A DNA stretch of 64,000 bases from UBA1756 sp045132235 (GTDB taxonomy: Bacteria; Bacteroidota; Bacteroidia; Bacteroidales; WCHB1-69). This document shows, piece by piece, positions 8,888-16,571 of the stretch. Location of the stretch: the NCBI GenBank assembly GCA_045132235.1, contig JBGURX010000007.1, forward strand, positions 1 through 64,000. The letters run 5' to 3'. The position numbers and the translations under genes were made by a program. The notes under the pieces are model-generated. The model ran no database searches. It was given only the letters and a program-made list of their open reading frames with translations, and had not been told where the DNA came from. How positions within the stretch are numbered: position 1 is the stretch's first letter; each line of letters starts with the position of its first letter.

Positions 8888-8974
8888 TTAGTGGTTAATT
8901 CTAATTAATTTTCCAGCATAAATCAGGGTAGTGCCCCCAAATACCATCAATAAAATGTAATGCACTTGTCTCAT
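8888..8974 (-). CDS. Small ORF, 28-aa predicted membrane peptide
   Basis: An ATG at 8974 opens a 28-codon ORF that begins MRQVHYILLMVFGGTTLIYA and ends in a short basic tail. Residues 6-21 form one hydrophobic helix. The ATG lies 24 bases after the -7 box, close to the 22 and 31 bases seen for the other two island promoters. Without this ORF the 168-aa gene would have an unusually long leader of about 115 bases. No homologue is known to me, and translation is unproven. Confidence 0.45.
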   Translation of the reverse strand: MRQVHYILLMVFGGTTLIYAGKLIRINH

Positions 8975-8997
8975 AATTATCCGTTTGTTTTCGGTTG

Positions 8998-9034
8998 CAA
9001 AAGTACACTATAGGAGTGCAGTATATTTGCACTC
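8998..9034 (-). promoter_or_regulatory. Promoter with perfect operator, third island transcript
   Basis: -7 box TACTTTTG at 9005 to 8998. A perfect 7-bp inverted repeat GAGTGCA-N7-TGCACTC lies at 9014-9034, centred 19 bases upstream of the box. This is the most symmetrical of the three copies and gives the consensus. Confidence 0.75.
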
Positions 9035-9255
9035 TATTATTTAAAATGAAAATCTTTTTATCGCTGTAAATCAGATAAATAAATTAACAATCACCTGTAT
9101 TTATAGCATAAGAAGATGGCATTCCGAAATAAATGAAAAACTGAAAACGGAAAAGTTTTCGGGAAAATCCAAGGATGCAATTATGCACGATTGCTACCCA
9201 GAATCATCAATTTGGGAATCCGTATAAAATGGTGTCAGCATTCCTTAAAAAATTG

Positions 9256-9263
9256 TATTTTTG
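9256..9263 (+). promoter_or_regulatory. -7 box for xseB operon
   Basis: TATTTTTG, 37 bases before the xseB ATG. It starts the xseB-methyltransferase-trmD transcript. Confidence 0.6.
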
Positions 9264-9300
9264 CGCCCGATAAAAGTGGCACACTTTTGAAATGATACTT

Positions 9301-9486
9301 ATGGAAAACACACCCACCTACACCGAAGCCTACAACGAGCTTCAGAGCATCGTGAAAAAGATGGAGAACGCCGACATCTCGGTTGACGAACTCACCAAAA
9401 ATATTGAGCGCGCCCTCCAGCTCATCCGCATCTGCAAGGAGAAGTTGGGCAAGACTGAGGAAGAGGTCAACAAAATTATGGGATAG
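9301..9486 (+). CDS. xseB: Exodeoxyribonuclease VII small subunit
   Basis: 61 aa from ATG 9301 (MENTPTYTEAYNELQ); an upstream in-frame ATG at 9292 adds three residues and is less likely. The sequence has the standard XseB pattern: YNELQSIVKKMEN, then SVDELTKNIERALQLI, then CKEKLGKTEEEVNKI, forming the helical coat that binds XseA. Exonuclease VII degrades single-stranded DNA to short oligonucleotides. XseA is not beside it; the neighbour on that side is the accessory island. Gene spacing to the methyltransferase is 13 bases. Confidence 0.9.
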   Translation: MENTPTYTEAYNELQSIVKKMENADISVDELTKNIERALQLIRICKEKLGKTEEEVNKIMG

Positions 9487-9499
9487 CGACAGAACGATC

Positions 9500-10135
9500 A
9501 TGTTTGACGTTGAGATAGAAGAGTACTGCGAAGCACACTCCACGCCACAATCGGAGCTGTTGTACCGCCTCACCCGCGAGACGCACCAGAAGGTGATGAA
9601 CCCGCGGATGCTGTCGGGACACCTGCAGGGCATGCTGCTGACGACGCTTTGCCACATGATGCAGGCCCGACGGGTACTCGAAATCGGCACCTACACGGGC
9701 TACGGCACCCTGTGTTTGGCCGAAGGTCTGGCCGCTGACGGACAGGTGCACACCATCGAGGTGGATGAGGAGCGCGAGGATATGATACGCCGCTATCTGG
9801 CACAGTCGGGCCGGGCGGCACAGATCGTGCTGCACATTGGCCCCGCACTGCAGGTCATCCCCACCCTGCACGAGTGCTGGGATCTGGTGTATATCGATGC
9901 CGACAAGGAGGAGTACACCGACTATTACGAGGCGGTGTTGCCACAGGTGAGAAAAGGCGGCATCATTTTGGCCGACAATGTGTTGTGGGATGGAAAGGTG
10001 GTGAAAGAGGTGCGCAGCGGCGACAAAGACACGCGGGCGTTGTTAGCCTTCAACGAGCATGTGCAGGCGGATCAGCGAGTCACCAACTTCATCCTGCCCG
10101 TGCGCGATGGGCTTATGTTTATTGAAAAATTATAA
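9500..10135 (+). CDS. SAM-dependent O-methyltransferase (class I)
   Basis: 211 aa from ATG 9500; a longer frame that overlaps xseB is not used. The fold is that of catechol/caffeoyl-CoA-type O-methyltransferases: SAM motif VLEIGTYTGYGTLCLAEGL, then DLVYIDADKEEYTDYYE, then GGIILADNVLWDGKV, which supplies the metal-binding aspartates. In Bacteroidota this small methyltransferase commonly sits beside trmD, here 2 bases upstream of it. The physiological acceptor is unknown; some relatives methylate tRNA hydroxyuridine (TrmR type). Confidence 0.88.
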   Translation: MFDVEIEEYCEAHSTPQSELLYRLTRETHQKVMNPRMLSGHLQGMLLTTLCHMMQARRVLEIGTYTGYGTLCLAEGLAADGQVHTIEVDEEREDMIRRYLAQSGRAAQIVLHIGPALQVIPTLHECWDLVYIDADKEEYTDYYEAVLPQVRKGGIILADNVLWDGKVVKEVRSGDKDTRALLAFNEHVQADQRVTNFILPVRDGLMFIEKL

Positions 10136-10137
10136 CG

Positions 10138-10821
10138 ATGAGAATAGATATTCTGACACTGTTTCCGGAAATGTTCATGGGAGTTTTCTCGCAGTCGATT
10201 TTGAAGCGGGCGGTCAACAAGGGCTTGCTGGAGTTGCACACGCACGACATCCGCGACTACACGAAGGACAAGCACCGCAAGGTGGACGACTATCCTTTCG
10301 GGGGCGGTGCCGGCATGGTGATGATGGTGCAGCCCATTGCCGACTGCATTGCGGCACTGAAAGCGGAACGCACCTACGATGCGGTGCTGTTCATGGCGCC
10401 CGACGGACAGACCTTCAACCAGGCGAAGGCCAACCAGATTTCGATGTACGAGAATGTCATCATCTTGTGCGGTCATTATAAGGGTGTGGATGAGCGGGTG
10501 CGAGAATTATTTGTGACAGAAGAAATTAGCATCGGCGATTACGTACTGTCGGGCGGTGAGATTGCGGCCATGGCGATTGTGGATGCCGTGGCGCGAGTGA
10601 TTCCCGGCGTGATCGGCGATGAGAGCTCGGCCCTCACCGACTCGTTCCAAGACGGCCTGTTGTCGCCGCCGGTTTACACCCGTCCGGCCGACTACGAGGG
10701 GCACTGTGTGCCGGAGATTTTGCTGTCGGGCAACCAGCGGCTCATCGACGACTGGAAGTTGGAGCAGCAATTGGCGCGCACAAAGGCACGCCGTCCCGAC
10801 CTGCTGGATAAGATTGAGTAA
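10138..10821 (+). CDS. trmD: tRNA (guanine-N1-)-methyltransferase
   Basis: 227 aa, normal family length. TrmD methylates G37 of tRNAs next to the anticodon to prevent +1 frameshifting. Visible signatures: MRIDILTLFPEMF at the N-terminus, the knot region ILCGHYKGVDERV, and EEISIGDYVLSGGE with the PGV...DSF segment that follows. It starts 2 bases after the O-methyltransferase stop, so the genes are translationally coupled. Confidence 0.97.
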   Translation: MRIDILTLFPEMFMGVFSQSILKRAVNKGLLELHTHDIRDYTKDKHRKVDDYPFGGGAGMVMMVQPIADCIAALKAERTYDAVLFMAPDGQTFNQAKANQISMYENVIILCGHYKGVDERVRELFVTEEISIGDYVLSGGEIAAMAIVDAVARVIPGVIGDESSALTDSFQDGLLSPPVYTRPADYEGHCVPEILLSGNQRLIDDWKLEQQLARTKARRPDLLDKIE

Positions 10822-10859
10822 CCACTTCAAAAGCGCACACATATTCCCAACATTCAAAA

Positions 10860-11501
10860 ATGAAAAAGATTGTAATTATAGATGGCGGCCCCAGAAAGAA
10901 CATGAACACTGCGGCTATGATCGAGGCCTTCACCAAGGGCATAAAATCGGTGGATGAAGAGATTGACGTCAAGCGCATATTCCTCTATGATATCGACTAC
11001 AAAGGGTGCTACAGCTGTCTGGCCTGCAAGCTGAAAACCACTCCTTTTCGTGATGTATGTGCCTACAAAGATGGTTTGACGGACACCCTCCGCGAAACTG
11101 CCTATGCCGACGGGGTGGTGTTTGCATCGCCCATCTTTTACAGTCGCGTGACGGGTCAGCTGGAGAGTTTCATTGAGAGGCTCACCTTCCCGTGGCTTTC
11201 GTATGATGACTATAGCATGCACCCTCCCAAGCGCATTCCTGCCGCCATCATCTACACCATGAACGACATCTCCGCAGAACGCCGCAATCTACAGTCGTTA
11301 GAGATGCTGTTGGGCGGTTTCTATGGAGAGCGTCCCGAGAGAATTGCCGCCTGCAACACCTGCCAGGTGGAGGACTACGACCGGTATGCCATGGCCAGTT
11401 TTCCCAAGGAGAACAAAGAGCGGTGGCGTGCAGAGCATTGGGAGCAAGATTTGCAACAGGCCTACGAAGCCGGCAGGCGCATGGCTGCGAAAATACTTTA
11501 G
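10860..11501 (+). CDS. Flavodoxin-fold NAD(P)H-dependent oxidoreductase
   Basis: 213 aa. N-terminal FMN-binding pattern IIDGGPRKNMNTAAM, a cysteine motif CYSCLACK at about 55-62, and ASPIFYSRVTGQLESFIERL, typical of NADPH-dependent FMN reductase-like proteins. Cytoplasmic. The CxxCxxC-like motif is often seen in iron-sulfur flavoprotein relatives, but the full cluster pattern is not complete. Substrate unknown. It is followed tail-to-tail by the RNA ligase-like gene. Confidence 0.82.
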   Translation: MKKIVIIDGGPRKNMNTAAMIEAFTKGIKSVDEEIDVKRIFLYDIDYKGCYSCLACKLKTTPFRDVCAYKDGLTDTLRETAYADGVVFASPIFYSRVTGQLESFIERLTFPWLSYDDYSMHPPKRIPAAIIYTMNDISAERRNLQSLEMLLGGFYGERPERIAACNTCQVEDYDRYAMASFPKENKERWRAEHWEQDLQQAYEAGRRMAAKIL

Positions 11502-11514
11502 CCACAACCATCTT

Positions 11515-12756
11515 TCATTTCACCGCATGGTCCTTCCCCACCATGCGGTCGCACATTTGGCACAGGCAGCGGGTGATGTGCTGCCGCTCGCGGGCAGGCA
11601 GGGCATCGTAGCGGTTGAGGTTGAGCTGGAAGAACTCGTCCAGCACCTCGCGGCGCAGCCGCGCGGACATGCTGACAGACTTTTTCCGCGGACGCGACGG
11701 TCCGGATTTCCGCAACACGCGGCTGAGCAGTTCCGGGGTGAACAACGCCTGCATCTCGGCAAGCATGTCGGCGCACTCGCGGCTGACATACGTTGTGTAT
11801 GGTGCCCGGGGCTCGCAGGCTACGTTGGTGCTGACCGCCGGGGTGGCAGTCCCCGCCGCCGCATAGATGCCCGTGGGCTTCCTTGCAGCATCGGCATCGC
11901 CCAGACGGGAGTTAGGGTTCTGCAGCAACACGCGCTCTCCGCCGGCGCTGGCGAGGGGTGACAGCGGACAGATGACGGTGCCTGCGCACCAGTTGTTGCG
12001 CAGGGGCGGCAGTCCGAGCCAGTCGGGCAGGTGCGTGGGGAAGCTGTTGGGGTGGCGCAGGCACTCGGCGAGGCTGCCCTGAAAGAGGGTGCGGGCATAG
12101 CAGAACCCCAGCTGTTCGAACAGGTGGTTGCAGACCGTCAGCGGGAGGAAACGTCCACGGGAGCCTCCCCGTTTACCTGTGGCATCATAGCAGAAAGGAC
12201 CATCGCGGGTGTAGCACACTCCCTTTCCATCCCAACACCGCTGCCCGTTTTTCTCTTCCTCCACACGAATGTCGAGGGCGTAGAACTCGTAGTCCGGCGC
12301 ATAGTACACCCCTGTGCGCAGCGGCACACGCCCCCTGCTGCGCGCCACCGAGCGGTGCGGGTACGCCCCGCCGAACAGCTCCCCACAAACCGTCACGCTG
12401 CGCACACCCGGGAAGAGCTGCCGGATGTGCGCATACAGCCGGAACAGGCGCGGCCGGTAGCGCTCCACCAGCTCCGCCAGCACGTTTTCCGACACATTCC
12501 TCACAACACCCTCTTCCACACCAGCAACCGCCATCGCCGACCCTTCACACACTCCAGCTCGCACCGTCATCCCCTCCAACACCTCCGCTGACCCTTCCTC
12601 CAAAACCACTTCCCGTCCATCACACCCAAAACATGCCTCCACCCCACGCACTTTCTCCTGCACCACAAACCGCGCATCAGGTCCCGCCGCCTCCATCACC
12701 CACCTGACAAAAGCGACATCCCCCACATCCCTCAACGCCGAATAACCTCCCAACAT
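11515..12756 (-). CDS. Rnl2-like RNA ligase with degenerate motifs IV and V
   Basis: 413 aa. The N-terminal half aligns with T4 Rnl2-type RNA ligases. Motif I is EKVRG with the adenylated lysine K35, motif III is VTVCGELFGG (121-130) and motif IIIa is EFYALDI (157-163). In motif IV the usual EGxVIK reads AGTVIC (258-263). In motif V the usual two-lysine KxKN pattern reads LQNPN (278-282). These losses argue that ligation may be impaired. The C-terminal 100 residues are basic and helical. GC-rich with its own AT-rich promoter region. Rnl2 enzymes seal nicked RNA through ligase-AMP and RNA-AMP steps. Confidence 0.7.
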   Translation of the reverse strand: MLGGYSALRDVGDVAFVRWVMEAAGPDARFVVQEKVRGVEACFGCDGREVVLEEGSAEVLEGMTVRAGVCEGSAMAVAGVEEGVVRNVSENVLAELVERYRPRLFRLYAHIRQLFPGVRSVTVCGELFGGAYPHRSVARSRGRVPLRTGVYYAPDYEFYALDIRVEEEKNGQRCWDGKGVCYTRDGPFCYDATGKRGGSRGRFLPLTVCNHLFEQLGFCYARTLFQGSLAECLRHPNSFPTHLPDWLGLPPLRNNWCAGTVICPLSPLASAGGERVLLQNPNSRLGDADAARKPTGIYAAAGTATPAVSTNVACEPRAPYTTYVSRECADMLAEMQALFTPELLSRVLRKSGPSRPRKKSVSMSARLRREVLDEFFQLNLNRYDALPARERQHITRCLCQMCDRMVGKDHAVK

Positions 12757-12797
12757 CTTTACATTATTATATAATAAACTATACTTTAACTTTATTT

Positions 12798-12813
12798 TAA
12801 CTTTACAAAGTTA
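12798..12813 (-). promoter_or_regulatory. -7 box embedded in a 16-bp palindrome
   Basis: TAACTTTG on the minus strand (12813 to 12806) fits TAnnTTTG and is half of the perfect dyad TAACTTTACAAAGTTA. The start of the RNA ligase-like gene is 50 bases downstream. Several further AACTTTA repeats lie in the leader. A repressor or autoregulatory site is possible. Confidence 0.5.
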
Positions 12814-13050
12814 CGCCTTTTTCTTTGAAAAACATCCTATTTTAAAAATTTTTATAAAACTTATTATCAACTATTTACTACCAAAAATTAGAGATTATGA
12901 AACTATTTTTCAGAGTCAAAACGTCATTTTTCGGAGAAAACACACTTTCTTTTTCAAATCCTAATTTATTACTAATATTTTCATGAAAAAATTCTCAAAA
13001 AAAATTTCAGAAAGCCCTTTTATTTACCCTGCATTTTCATTGCAAAGTTG

Positions 13051-13058
13051 TATCTTTG
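13051..13058 (+). promoter_or_regulatory. -7 box for lipoprotein operon
   Basis: TATCTTTG, 32 bases before the chosen ATG. It fixes the start of the lipoprotein at 13091, because upstream in-frame ATGs would precede the transcription start. Confidence 0.65.
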
Positions 13059-13090
13059 CCCACGTATTTTTAATTGAAAAATCCCTCATT

Positions 13091-13759
13091 ATGAAACCGT
13101 TAGTTTATGCAGTATTGACATCTGCAGTGCTGTTGCTGACCGCCTGCACCACCTATTACCAAGTTTACCACGTGGAGGGCGAGGAAAGCTACCGCACCAG
13201 CCGCAACGAGATGCGCTACGAAGACAGTCACTGCGCGGTTTCATACGATTTTTGGAAAGACCACGGCGAAATGTCGTTCACACTCCACAACACCAGCGAC
13301 CAGACCATGCACCTCTATTTGGATGAATGCTTCCTTGTGCGCAACGGTCATGCCATGGACTTTATGCAGCTGCCTATCAATGAGCAAGGTGTGGCATTCT
13401 CAGGAACCGTCGTTTCCATCCCGCCGCACAGCTACCGCCGTTTCAGCTGTCCGGACATTGAAAGCCACATCATGGAGTTCTGCGACGTGGAGCTGTGCCC
13501 CTCGCGCGAGCTCATCCACACCACCTTCTTCAACCAAGAGACCTCCCCGCTGAAATTCGGCGTGAGGCTCACCTACACCCTCGGTCAGAAAGAACAGAAA
13601 TACTTGGTTTCCAACAGCTTCTATGTAAACGAAGTGACCAACTACCACAAACGCAACTTCGAGCAATTCCACTACGACACGCTGCGCTACTGCCACGAAG
13701 AGGAGCTTCTGCCCGTGCAGGACATCCGTTCGGCCGACAAATTCTACATCGAATACTAA
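13091..13759 (+). CDS. Hypothetical lipoprotein
   Basis: 222 aa from ATG 13091. MKPLVYAVLTSAVLLLTAC is a signal peptide with lipobox LTAC, so the mature protein is lipid-anchored at Cys19. The rest is predicted beta-rich and has no motif I recognise. It lies 15 bases before the polyprenyl synthetase gene and probably heads the operon that continues with mrdA and rodA, which would place it among envelope-growth genes. Function unknown. Confidence 0.75.
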   Translation: MKPLVYAVLTSAVLLLTACTTYYQVYHVEGEESYRTSRNEMRYEDSHCAVSYDFWKDHGEMSFTLHNTSDQTMHLYLDECFLVRNGHAMDFMQLPINEQGVAFSGTVVSIPPHSYRRFSCPDIESHIMEFCDVELCPSRELIHTTFFNQETSPLKFGVRLTYTLGQKEQKYLVSNSFYVNEVTNYHKRNFEQFHYDTLRYCHEEELLPVQDIRSADKFYIEY

Positions 13760-13774
13760 ACTTTCACCCACAAA

Positions 13775-14734
13775 ATGGACAACATCAACGATTTTTTCAA
13801 GAAAATAGCTTTAGACAAGGAACCCAAAAACCTATACAACCCCATCTATTACACTCTGTCGCAGGGTGGCAAGCGGCTTCGTCCCCGTCTGGTGCTGATG
13901 TCGGCGGAGATGTTCGGCGGTCAGGAAGAGATTGCCCTCTACCCAGCAGCCGCCTTCGAGATGCTGCACAACTTCACGCTCATCCACGACGACATCATGG
14001 ACGACGCGCCCATCCGCCGCGGACAACCGACGGTGTATCGCAAATGGAACGGCAACATCGCCATCCTTTCCGGCGATGCGCTGGCCACCCTCGCCCTGCA
14101 AACCATCCTTGACACCCCGACCGCTCCCGCCACCGCCCTCGCCCTGTCGAAACTGCTGGCACAGACCTCCGTGGAGATTTGCGAGGGACAGCAGAAAGAC
14201 CTCGACTTCGAGACCGCCGACCACGTAAGCTTGGAGGATTACGTGAACATGATCCGCTACAAAACGGCCGTGCTGCTGGCGGGCTGCCTGAAAGCCGGCG
14301 CCATTGTGGCGGAAGCATCCGCCGAAAACCAGCAGCTGATCTACGACTTCGGCATCCACCTCGGACTGGCCTTCCAGCTCAAGGACGACCTGCTCGATGT
14401 GTACGGCGACGGCACCGTTTTTGGAAAGAAAATCGGCGGCGACATTCGCGAAAACAAGAAAACATACTTGTACCTCAGCGCCTTGCAGGATGCTTCTGCC
14501 GACCAGAAAACCCAGCTGCTGCATTATTTCTCCTCCACTGATTTCGACGAACAAAAGAAATTCGAGGCAGTGAAAGCACTTTACAACCAAACCGACACCC
14601 GCGCCAAGACCGAACAACAGATTGAGGCCTACGTGCAGATGGCCCTTCATGACCTTGACCGCATACAAGCCGACGAGCAGAAAAAAGAACCTTTCCGCCA
14701 ATTAGTTCACGAACTGAGCCAACGCACCAAATAA
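13775..14734 (+). CDS. Polyprenyl (isoprenoid) diphosphate synthase
   Basis: 319 aa. First aspartate-rich motif DDIMDD at 72-77 followed by RRGQPT, and second motif DDLLD at 204-208. These bind Mg-diphosphate in trans-prenyltransferases that join IPP to allylic diphosphates. The GGKRLRP motif at 31-37 binds IPP. The aromatic/small residue arrangement ahead of the first motif (EMLHNFTLIHDD) fits short-chain (farnesyl/geranylgeranyl) enzymes, but chain length is uncertain. Upstream of mrdA by 7 bases. Confidence 0.9.
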   Translation: MDNINDFFKKIALDKEPKNLYNPIYYTLSQGGKRLRPRLVLMSAEMFGGQEEIALYPAAAFEMLHNFTLIHDDIMDDAPIRRGQPTVYRKWNGNIAILSGDALATLALQTILDTPTAPATALALSKLLAQTSVEICEGQQKDLDFETADHVSLEDYVNMIRYKTAVLLAGCLKAGAIVAEASAENQQLIYDFGIHLGLAFQLKDDLLDVYGDGTVFGKKIGGDIRENKKTYLYLSALQDASADQKTQLLHYFSSTDFDEQKKFEAVKALYNQTDTRAKTEQQIEAYVQMALHDLDRIQADEQKKEPFRQLVHELSQRTK

Positions 14735-14741
14735 ACCCGCC

Positions 14742-16571
14742 ATGAATCCGCTTTCACAACAACGCAAAATCATCATCATCGGCAGTATGCTGCTCATTGC
14801 CAGCGTATGCGTGCTCAAGCTGTTCAGTCTGCAGGTGGTGGACAAGCGTTACAAGGAGGCGGCCGAGCGCAACGCCATCCGCGAGGTCACCATCACCCCG
14901 CCGCGCGGGCTCATCTACGACCGCAACGACTCGCTGCTGGTATATAACGAGGCGGCCTACGACCTGATGGTCATCCCCAAGAACGTGAAGCCTTTCGACA
15001 CCATGGACCTGTGCCAGTCGATTGACATCACCAAGGAGGAGCTTTGCCAGAAACTGGAGAAAGCCCGCACCTACTCGCCGCTGCTGCCCTCCATCATCAA
15101 ACAACAGATGAAGAAGGAAGACTACGGCGTTTTGCAGGAGAAAATGCACAAATTCCCCGGTTTCTTCGTGCAGAACAGAATCTTACGCTCCTACCCCGTG
15201 CCCATTGCGGCGCACATCCTCGGCTACATCGGCGAGGTGACCGAGCAGCAGCTCACGTCGGACAGCTACTACCAGCTGGGCGACTACATCGGCATCAGCG
15301 GCATCGAGAAATCGTACGAGGAGGAGCTGCGCGGCAAGAAGGGCAAGCGGATGGTATTGGTGGACGTGAACAACCGCGAGCAGGGTCCGTACAAGGACGG
15401 CAAGGCCGACATTGCGGCGGTGGCGGGGCAGAACCTGTGGAGCACCCTCGACCTGAAGCTGCAGGAGTACGGCGAGAAGCTGCTGCAGGGCAAGAAAGGC
15501 AGCATCGTGGCCATCGAGCCAGCCACGGGCGAAATTCTCTGCATCGTGTCCATGCCCTCCTACGACCCCAACCTGCTGGTGGGCAAGGACCGTGGCAAAA
15601 ACTATGCCGCTCTGAACCAGGACCTTGACAACACACCGCTGTTCAACCGCGCCTTGAAGGCCTGCTACCCGCCGGGTTCCACCTTCAAGCTCGCCAACGG
15701 ACTGATTGCGCAGCAGGAGGGAGTCATCAACCGCTACACCTACTACAGCTGCGGCGGGGGCTACTCGTATGGCGGCCACCGGCTGAAATGCCACATGCAC
15801 GCCGGCTCCGACCTCGTGGACGCAGTGCGCTGCTCGTGCAACGCATACTTCTGCCGCACCTTCTACAACACCATCAGCAACAGCCGCTACCACACCATAC
15901 AGGAAGGCTACCAAGTGTGGAAAGACCACATCAACAAGTTGGGCTTCGGCCAGAAGTTCAACACCGACCTGCCCTACGAGTCGAAGGGCATCATCCCCAG
16001 CGTGGAGTACTTCGACAAGATACACAACGGACACTGGAATGCCAACTCCATCATCTCCATGGCCATCGGACAGGGCGAGGTGGGCAGTACCCCGCTGCAA
16101 ATGGCCAACCTCGTGGCCATCATCGCCAACAGGGGATTCTACTACAAGCCGCACGTGGTGAAGGCCATCGGCTCGAAAAACAATCCTAACATGCGCTACT
16201 CGGAGCGGATGGAAAGCGGCATCGACCGTCCCTACTTCGAGCCCATCATCGACGGGATGAAGCTGGTTATCAGCAGCGGTACAGGACGTTTGGCGCAGGT
16301 GGAAGGCGTGGAGATGGCCGGCAAGACCGGTACCGCACAGAACCCGCACGGCGCCGACCACTCGGTATTTGCCTGCTTCGCGCCGGTGGACCAGCCCAAG
16401 ATCGCCATCTTCGTGCTGGTGGAGAACGGCGGATGGGGCGGTGTGCTCGCAGCCCGCATCGCCAGTCTCATGACCGAGATGTACCTCTTCCGAGAGGTGA
16501 AGCAGACCGAAAAAGAACAAGCCGTACTCACTCATTATATCACTTACGCAAAAGCCCGACATGCTAACTGA
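14742..16571 (+). CDS. mrdA: Penicillin-binding protein 2 (elongasome transpeptidase)
   Basis: 609 aa class B PBP. One N-terminal membrane anchor (residues 8-31), a pedestal domain with RNAIREVTITPPRGLIYDRN, then the transpeptidase with STFK (serine 313), SCN (365-367) and KTGTAQ (528-533). It cross-links peptidoglycan during lateral wall growth with RodA, whose gene overlaps its end by 11 bases, so the two are translationally coupled. Confidence 0.96.
   Translation: MNPLSQQRKIIIIGSMLLIASVCVLKLFSLQVVDKRYKEAAERNAIREVTITPPRGLIYDRNDSLLVYNEAAYDLMVIPKNVKPFDTMDLCQSIDITKEELCQKLEKARTYSPLLPSIIKQQMKKEDYGVLQEKMHKFPGFFVQNRILRSYPVPIAAHILGYIGEVTEQQLTSDSYYQLGDYIGISGIEKSYEEELRGKKGKRMVLVDVNNREQGPYKDGKADIAAVAGQNLWSTLDLKLQEYGEKLLQGKKGSIVAIEPATGEILCIVSMPSYDPNLLVGKDRGKNYAALNQDLDNTPLFNRALKACYPPGSTFKLANGLIAQQEGVINRYTYYSCGGGYSYGGHRLKCHMHAGSDLVDAVRCSCNAYFCRTFYNTISNSRYHTIQEGYQVWKDHINKLGFGQKFNTDLPYESKGIIPSVEYFDKIHNGHWNANSIISMAIGQGEVGSTPLQMANLVAIIANRGFYYKPHVVKAIGSKNNPNMRYSERMESGIDRPYFEPIIDGMKLVISSGTGRLAQVEGVEMAGKTGTAQNPHGADHSVFACFAPVDQPKIAIFVLVENGGWGGVLAARIASLMTEMYLFREVKQTEKEQAVLTHYITYAKARHAN

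Larger units (their letters stand above)
8975..9300. other. Intergenic boundary between island and housekeeping genes
   Basis: The left side holds the leftward island promoter and operator (8998-9034) and the right side the xseB promoter (9256-9263). Between 9035 and 9255 I see only AT-rich sequence, with no ORF, tRNA or direct repeat that would mark an integration site. Confidence 0.6.
12757..13090. other. AT-rich divergent intergenic region
   Basis: About 334 bases at well below 30% GC separate the leftward RNA ligase-like gene from the rightward lipoprotein gene. It contains the two promoters listed (12806-12813 leftward, 13051-13058 rightward). A frame open from 12983 runs into the lipoprotein but starts before the promoter and is not used. 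Confidence 0.65.

Noticed and set aside
1..9300. Integrative element with att sites
   Set aside because: No integrase, tRNA target or flanking direct repeat is visible, and the left border lies outside or near the window edge, so integration cannot be supported.
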